Assembly (NCBI GenBank): GCA_002413355.1
Contig: DHWV01000099.1
Span: forward strand, 6,720 to 14,382
Source of the DNA: Desulfobulbaceae bacterium UBA5173
GTDB lineage: Bacteria > Desulfobacterota > Desulfobulbia > Desulfobulbales > Desulfobulbaceae
Length of the DNA stretch: 7,663 nucleotides
Direction: 5' to 3'
Below are positions 6,464-7,663 of this stretch, in pieces (within the stretch, counting starts at the first letter, position 1; every line of letters starts with the position of its first letter). The notes below the pieces were generated by a model. That model was given only the letters and a program-made list of their open reading frames with translations, was not told the origin of the DNA and did not search any database. Both the position numbers and the translations under genes were made by a program.

Positions 6464-6901
6464 ATGAAGAGCAGAAGAATGCAGTCAACAGGATTTTTTG
6501 CAATGATCGCAGCCGCCATGTGTCTGGCGGCCGGTTCAGCGTCGGCGCAGCAGGCAGCCCCGACGACAGAGTTTCATGCCCAAGTGCAATCTCTTGTTCC
6601 GCAGCGGCCAGAGCCTGCACAGAAAGACGTGATCGCTCACTGCGGCTGCGACAGCAAAGAGGGCATCGAAAAGTATGTGCGGACTTTGATCAATGATGCC
6701 CAGCGGCGCAAAATCACCTGTGACACAGCCAAGCTGCATGTCCCGGCCTGCATTGCAGTTTATTGCTCGATCTGCGGCGGGCATCCCGGCTTGGTGGAGA
6801 GCTGCGTCAAAGCAGGCTCTGACTACTTCCTGAATTCCTCTGGCTTCTGTGGCACGCAGTCGCCTACCGGAGAGATCACGGCCAGCCTGCCTGCACGATA
6901 A
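6464..6901 (+). CDS. Small secreted eight-cysteine protein, paralogue 2 (function unknown)
   Basis: 145 residues from the second of two adjacent ATGs. I prefer 6464 over 6461 because it gives the same MKS N-terminus and the same seven-base spacing from GGAG as paralogue 1. The signal peptide covers 1-28 (FFAMIAAAMCLAAG core, SASA before Gln29). Mature cysteines at 60, 62, 86, 96, 101, 104, 114 and 129 repeat the paralogue 1 pattern: CxC, then gaps of 23, 9, 4, 2, 9 and 14 residues. Only the sixth-to-seventh gap differs, by one residue. A Pro/Gln-rich segment of about 30 residues between signal peptide and first cysteine is about 20 residues longer than in paralogue 1. Conserved landmarks are HCGCDS, ACIAVYCSIC and SDYFLNSSGFC. 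It clearly arose by tandem duplication; its role is unknown. Confidence 0.85.
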   Translation: MKSRRMQSTGFFAMIAAAMCLAAGSASAQQAAPTTEFHAQVQSLVPQRPEPAQKDVIAHCGCDSKEGIEKYVRTLINDAQRRKITCDTAKLHVPACIAVYCSICGGHPGLVESCVKAGSDYFLNSSGFCGTQSPTGEITASLPAR

Positions 6902-6977
6902 GCACAGGGCCGTTGAGGAGAGGGCGGCGGGCTACCGCCCTTCAAGCAGTGGTGCTGAAAAGCCGAGAGGAGCCGTC

Positions 6978-7100
6978 ATGAGTCTGCTCCAGAGCTGCTG
7001 CTCCGATTGGCTGTTTATCTTCATCGCCTGTTTTGGGGCGATCATCATCGCCGCTGTCGGCTGGATTGCAGCAAGCGGCCTGACCAAGAAAGATTCCTGA
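6978..7100 (+). CDS. 40-residue single-span membrane protein
   Basis: The ATG at 6978 follows GAGAGGAG with five bases of spacing. The peptide has a short N-terminal part with a vicinal Cys-Cys (SLLQSCCSDW), one strongly hydrophobic span (about residues 11-35, LFIFIACFGAIIIAAVGW) and a short charged tail (TKKDS). It lies 76 bp after the second cysteine-rich gene with no terminator between them, so it is probably co-transcribed. Longer in-frame starts exist upstream (from 6849), but they overlap the previous gene and lack an RBS. It is too short for family assignment; its position suggests a membrane partner of the secreted proteins. Confidence 0.6.
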   Translation: MSLLQSCCSDWLFIFIACFGAIIIAAVGWIAASGLTKKDS

Positions 7101-7101
7101 C

Positions 7102-7135
7102 GTTCATCTTCCGTTCATCTTCGGAAGAGTATCCT
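7102..7135 (+). promoter_or_regulatory. Second Pho-box-like promoter: two 11-bp-phased GTTCAT half-sites plus -10
   Basis: GTTCAT occurs at 7102 and 7113, exactly 11 bp apart, and after an 11-bp gap TATCCT (7130-7135) stands in the -10 position. The half-site, period and gap equal those of the promoter at 5826-5881. A start near 7142 would produce an RNA carrying the two downstream hairpins. CTTCCG/CGGAAG (7108-7127) also forms an inverted repeat across this site, so a weak hairpin after the membrane gene is an alternative reading. Confidence 0.5.
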
Positions 7136-7187
7136 AAAAATGAAGGGTAGGTACAAGGCAGACTAGTCCCTTTAAAATGACCGCTTT

Positions 7188-7264
7188 TCCGAGCAGCTCC
7201 GCCCCGACTCCTCCTCCGCGTCAATGGTGGCGCGGAACAGGGGCGGAGCTGCCGGAGTTTTTTT
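7188..7264 (+). terminator. Hairpin 1 with T-run (rho-independent-type terminator)
   Basis: CAGCTCCGCCCC (7194-7205) pairs perfectly with GGGGCGGAGCTG (7240-7251). TCCG upstream extends the stem with CGGA downstream past a single bulged base. Seven Ts follow at 7258-7264. The hairpin encloses the conserved internal loop and inner stem, which makes it more elaborate than a usual terminator. It would stop transcription from the cysteine-rich cassette. Confidence 0.65.
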
Positions 7265-7281
7265 CAATACATTACGAATCT

Positions 7282-7354
7282 CAGCGTCTTTGCCCCGACT
7301 CCTCCTCCACGTCAATGGTGGCGTGGAACAGGGGCAGAGACGCTGTCTTTTTTT
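7282..7354 (+). terminator. Hairpin 2 with T-run (rho-independent-type terminator)
   Basis: CAGCGTCTTTGCCCC (7282-7296) pairs with GGGGCAGAGACGCTG (7331-7345), 15 pairs with one G-T, and seven Ts follow at 7348-7354. The T-run ends three bases before the stop codon of the converging ABC transporter gene. It is a diverged copy of hairpin 1, with the cores offset by 91 bp. Confidence 0.68.
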
Positions 7355-7357
7355 CCG

Positions 7358-7663
7358 CTATCCGTAAAACGCCGCCTGAAAGAGCTGCTGCGTGTATTCA
7401 TGCACGGGCTGGGCAAAGAGTTGATCTGCTGGGCCAGTTTCAATGATTCTGCCCTGCCGCATCACAGCCAGCTCATCAGCCAGCGAGCGCAACACGCGCA
7501 GGTCGTGGGTGATAAAGATGTAGGTCAGGCCGTGCCGTCGCTGCACCTCGCGTAGCAGGGCGATGATCTGGGCCTGAATGGTCACGTCCAAGGCGGAGGT
7601 CGGCTCGTCGAGAATGAGCAGTTCCGGCTTGAGGATCAAGGCGCGGGCAATGGCGATGCGCTG
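7358..7663 (-). CDS. ABC transporter ATP-binding protein, C-terminal part (YejF/OppF-DppF type; 5' end outside window)
   Basis: The last 101 residues are visible. The edge begins inside the region after the ABC signature (QRIAIARAL). Walker B with its catalytic Glu (LLILDEPTSALD) and the switch His (FITHDLRVL) follow, then RQGRIIETGPADQLF and the end HEYTQQLFQAAFYG. This is the peptide-importer ATPase subfamily. The protein stops right after the HEYTQQLF segment, without the cysteine-containing extension of DppD/OppD proteins, which best fits the second nucleotide-binding domain of YejF-type (microcin C/peptide) transporters. It converges on the twin hairpins, with its stop codon three bases from the end of the T-run. 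The Walker A and signature motifs are outside the window. Confidence 0.9.
   Translation of the reverse strand, partial: QRIAIARALILKPELLILDEPTSALDVTIQAQIIALLREVQRRHGLTYIFITHDLRVLRSLADELAVMRQGRIIETGPADQLFAQPVHEYTQQLFQAAFYG

Larger units (their letters stand above)
7142..7354 (+). ncRNA. Candidate structured small RNA with two covarying hairpins
   Basis: The predicted transcript runs from the -10 at 7130 to the second T-run. It carries two copies of a 42-nt core (7202-7243 and 7293-7334): CCCC, internal loop GACTCCTCC, a six-pair inner stem, the loop TCAATGGTGG, the return stem, ACA and GGGG. All loop bases are identical. The inner stem changes one pair from G-C to A-T with both sides altered, and the outer stems differ wholly beyond the four G-C pairs yet remain paired. 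The CUCCUCC loop is complementary to Shine-Dalgarno sequences, as in anti-SD small RNAs of Alphaproteobacteria; that is an analogy only. A duplicated terminator is the main alternative. Confidence 0.45.

Noticed and set aside
5905..6519. Minus-strand open frames opposite the two cysteine-rich genes (5905-6150, 6286-6519)
   Set aside because: The plus-strand frames have signal peptides, RBSs and paralogous conserved cysteines, so the opposite frames are shadows.
5975..6901. Lipoprotein or c-type cytochrome assignment for the cysteine-rich proteins
   Set aside because: The cysteine in the signal core is preceded by AAM, not by a lipobox ending in Gly/Ala/Ser, and AxA-type cleavage sites follow. 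The CxxC pair is not followed by His.
7194..7345. Integron attC sites or a CRISPR-like repeat
   Set aside because: The twin hairpins lack the RYYYAAC/GTTRRRY boxes of attC sites. There are only two units, and their stems differ, so they are not CRISPR repeats.
7177..7446. 89-codon plus-strand open frame across the twin hairpins
   Set aside because: It has no ribosome binding site, crosses two hairpins with T-runs, and ends inside the ABC transporter gene on the other strand.
1..7663. tRNA, rRNA, transposase or phage genes
   Set aside because: No cloverleaf, rRNA segment, transposase motif or phage protein was recognised on either strand.

Overview
The window looks like chromosomal DNA from an anaerobic bacterium that uses the Wood-Ljungdahl (reductive acetyl-CoA) pathway. 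A sulfate-reducing Desulfobacterota, possibly of the Desulfobulbales, is my best guess. That guess rests on the gene content (folD, Ni-CO dehydrogenase, metF, acsD in one operon) and the moderately GC-rich composition; it is an inference and I could not run any search. I see no rRNA, tRNA, CRISPR array or transposase.

Left two thirds (about 5673 down to 1, minus strand): one Wood-Ljungdahl operon, read as folD (5527-4640), cooS/acsA (4604-2610), then a very long open frame (2353 to beyond the left edge). FolD interconverts the C1-tetrahydrofolate intermediates and CooS interconverts CO2 and CO. The long frame carries a complete methylenetetrahydrofolate reductase (MetF) domain, a long Ala/Glu/Lys-rich linker, and the small subunit of the corrinoid/iron-sulfur protein (AcsD/CdhD). 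No stop codon separates the two enzymes, so the gene reads as a MetF-AcsD fusion of at least 784 codons. A good internal ribosome binding site lies within the linker. The cooS-metF gap holds two copies of a 24-28 nt palindrome.

Right third (about 5826-7357, plus strand): an accessory cassette of unknown function. It begins with an array of four 11-bp-phased TTCA(T/C) half-sites, as bound by PhoB/OmpR-type response regulators, followed by a -10-like element. Next come two tandem paralogues encoding small secreted proteins with eight identically spaced cysteines, and then a 40-residue single-span membrane protein. Just after that gene a second pair of 11-bp-phased GTTCAT half-sites precedes another -10-like element at exactly the same distance. 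Downstream are two tandem hairpins, each followed by seven Ts. They share an identical internal loop (GACTCCTCC / ACA) and apical loop, while their stems differ by compensating base changes. I read this as a candidate structured small RNA that may be co-regulated with the cysteine-rich proteins; a plain double terminator is the simpler alternative.

Far right edge: the C-terminal 101 residues of an ABC transporter ATPase (YejF/OppF-DppF type) on the minus strand, converging on the hairpins.
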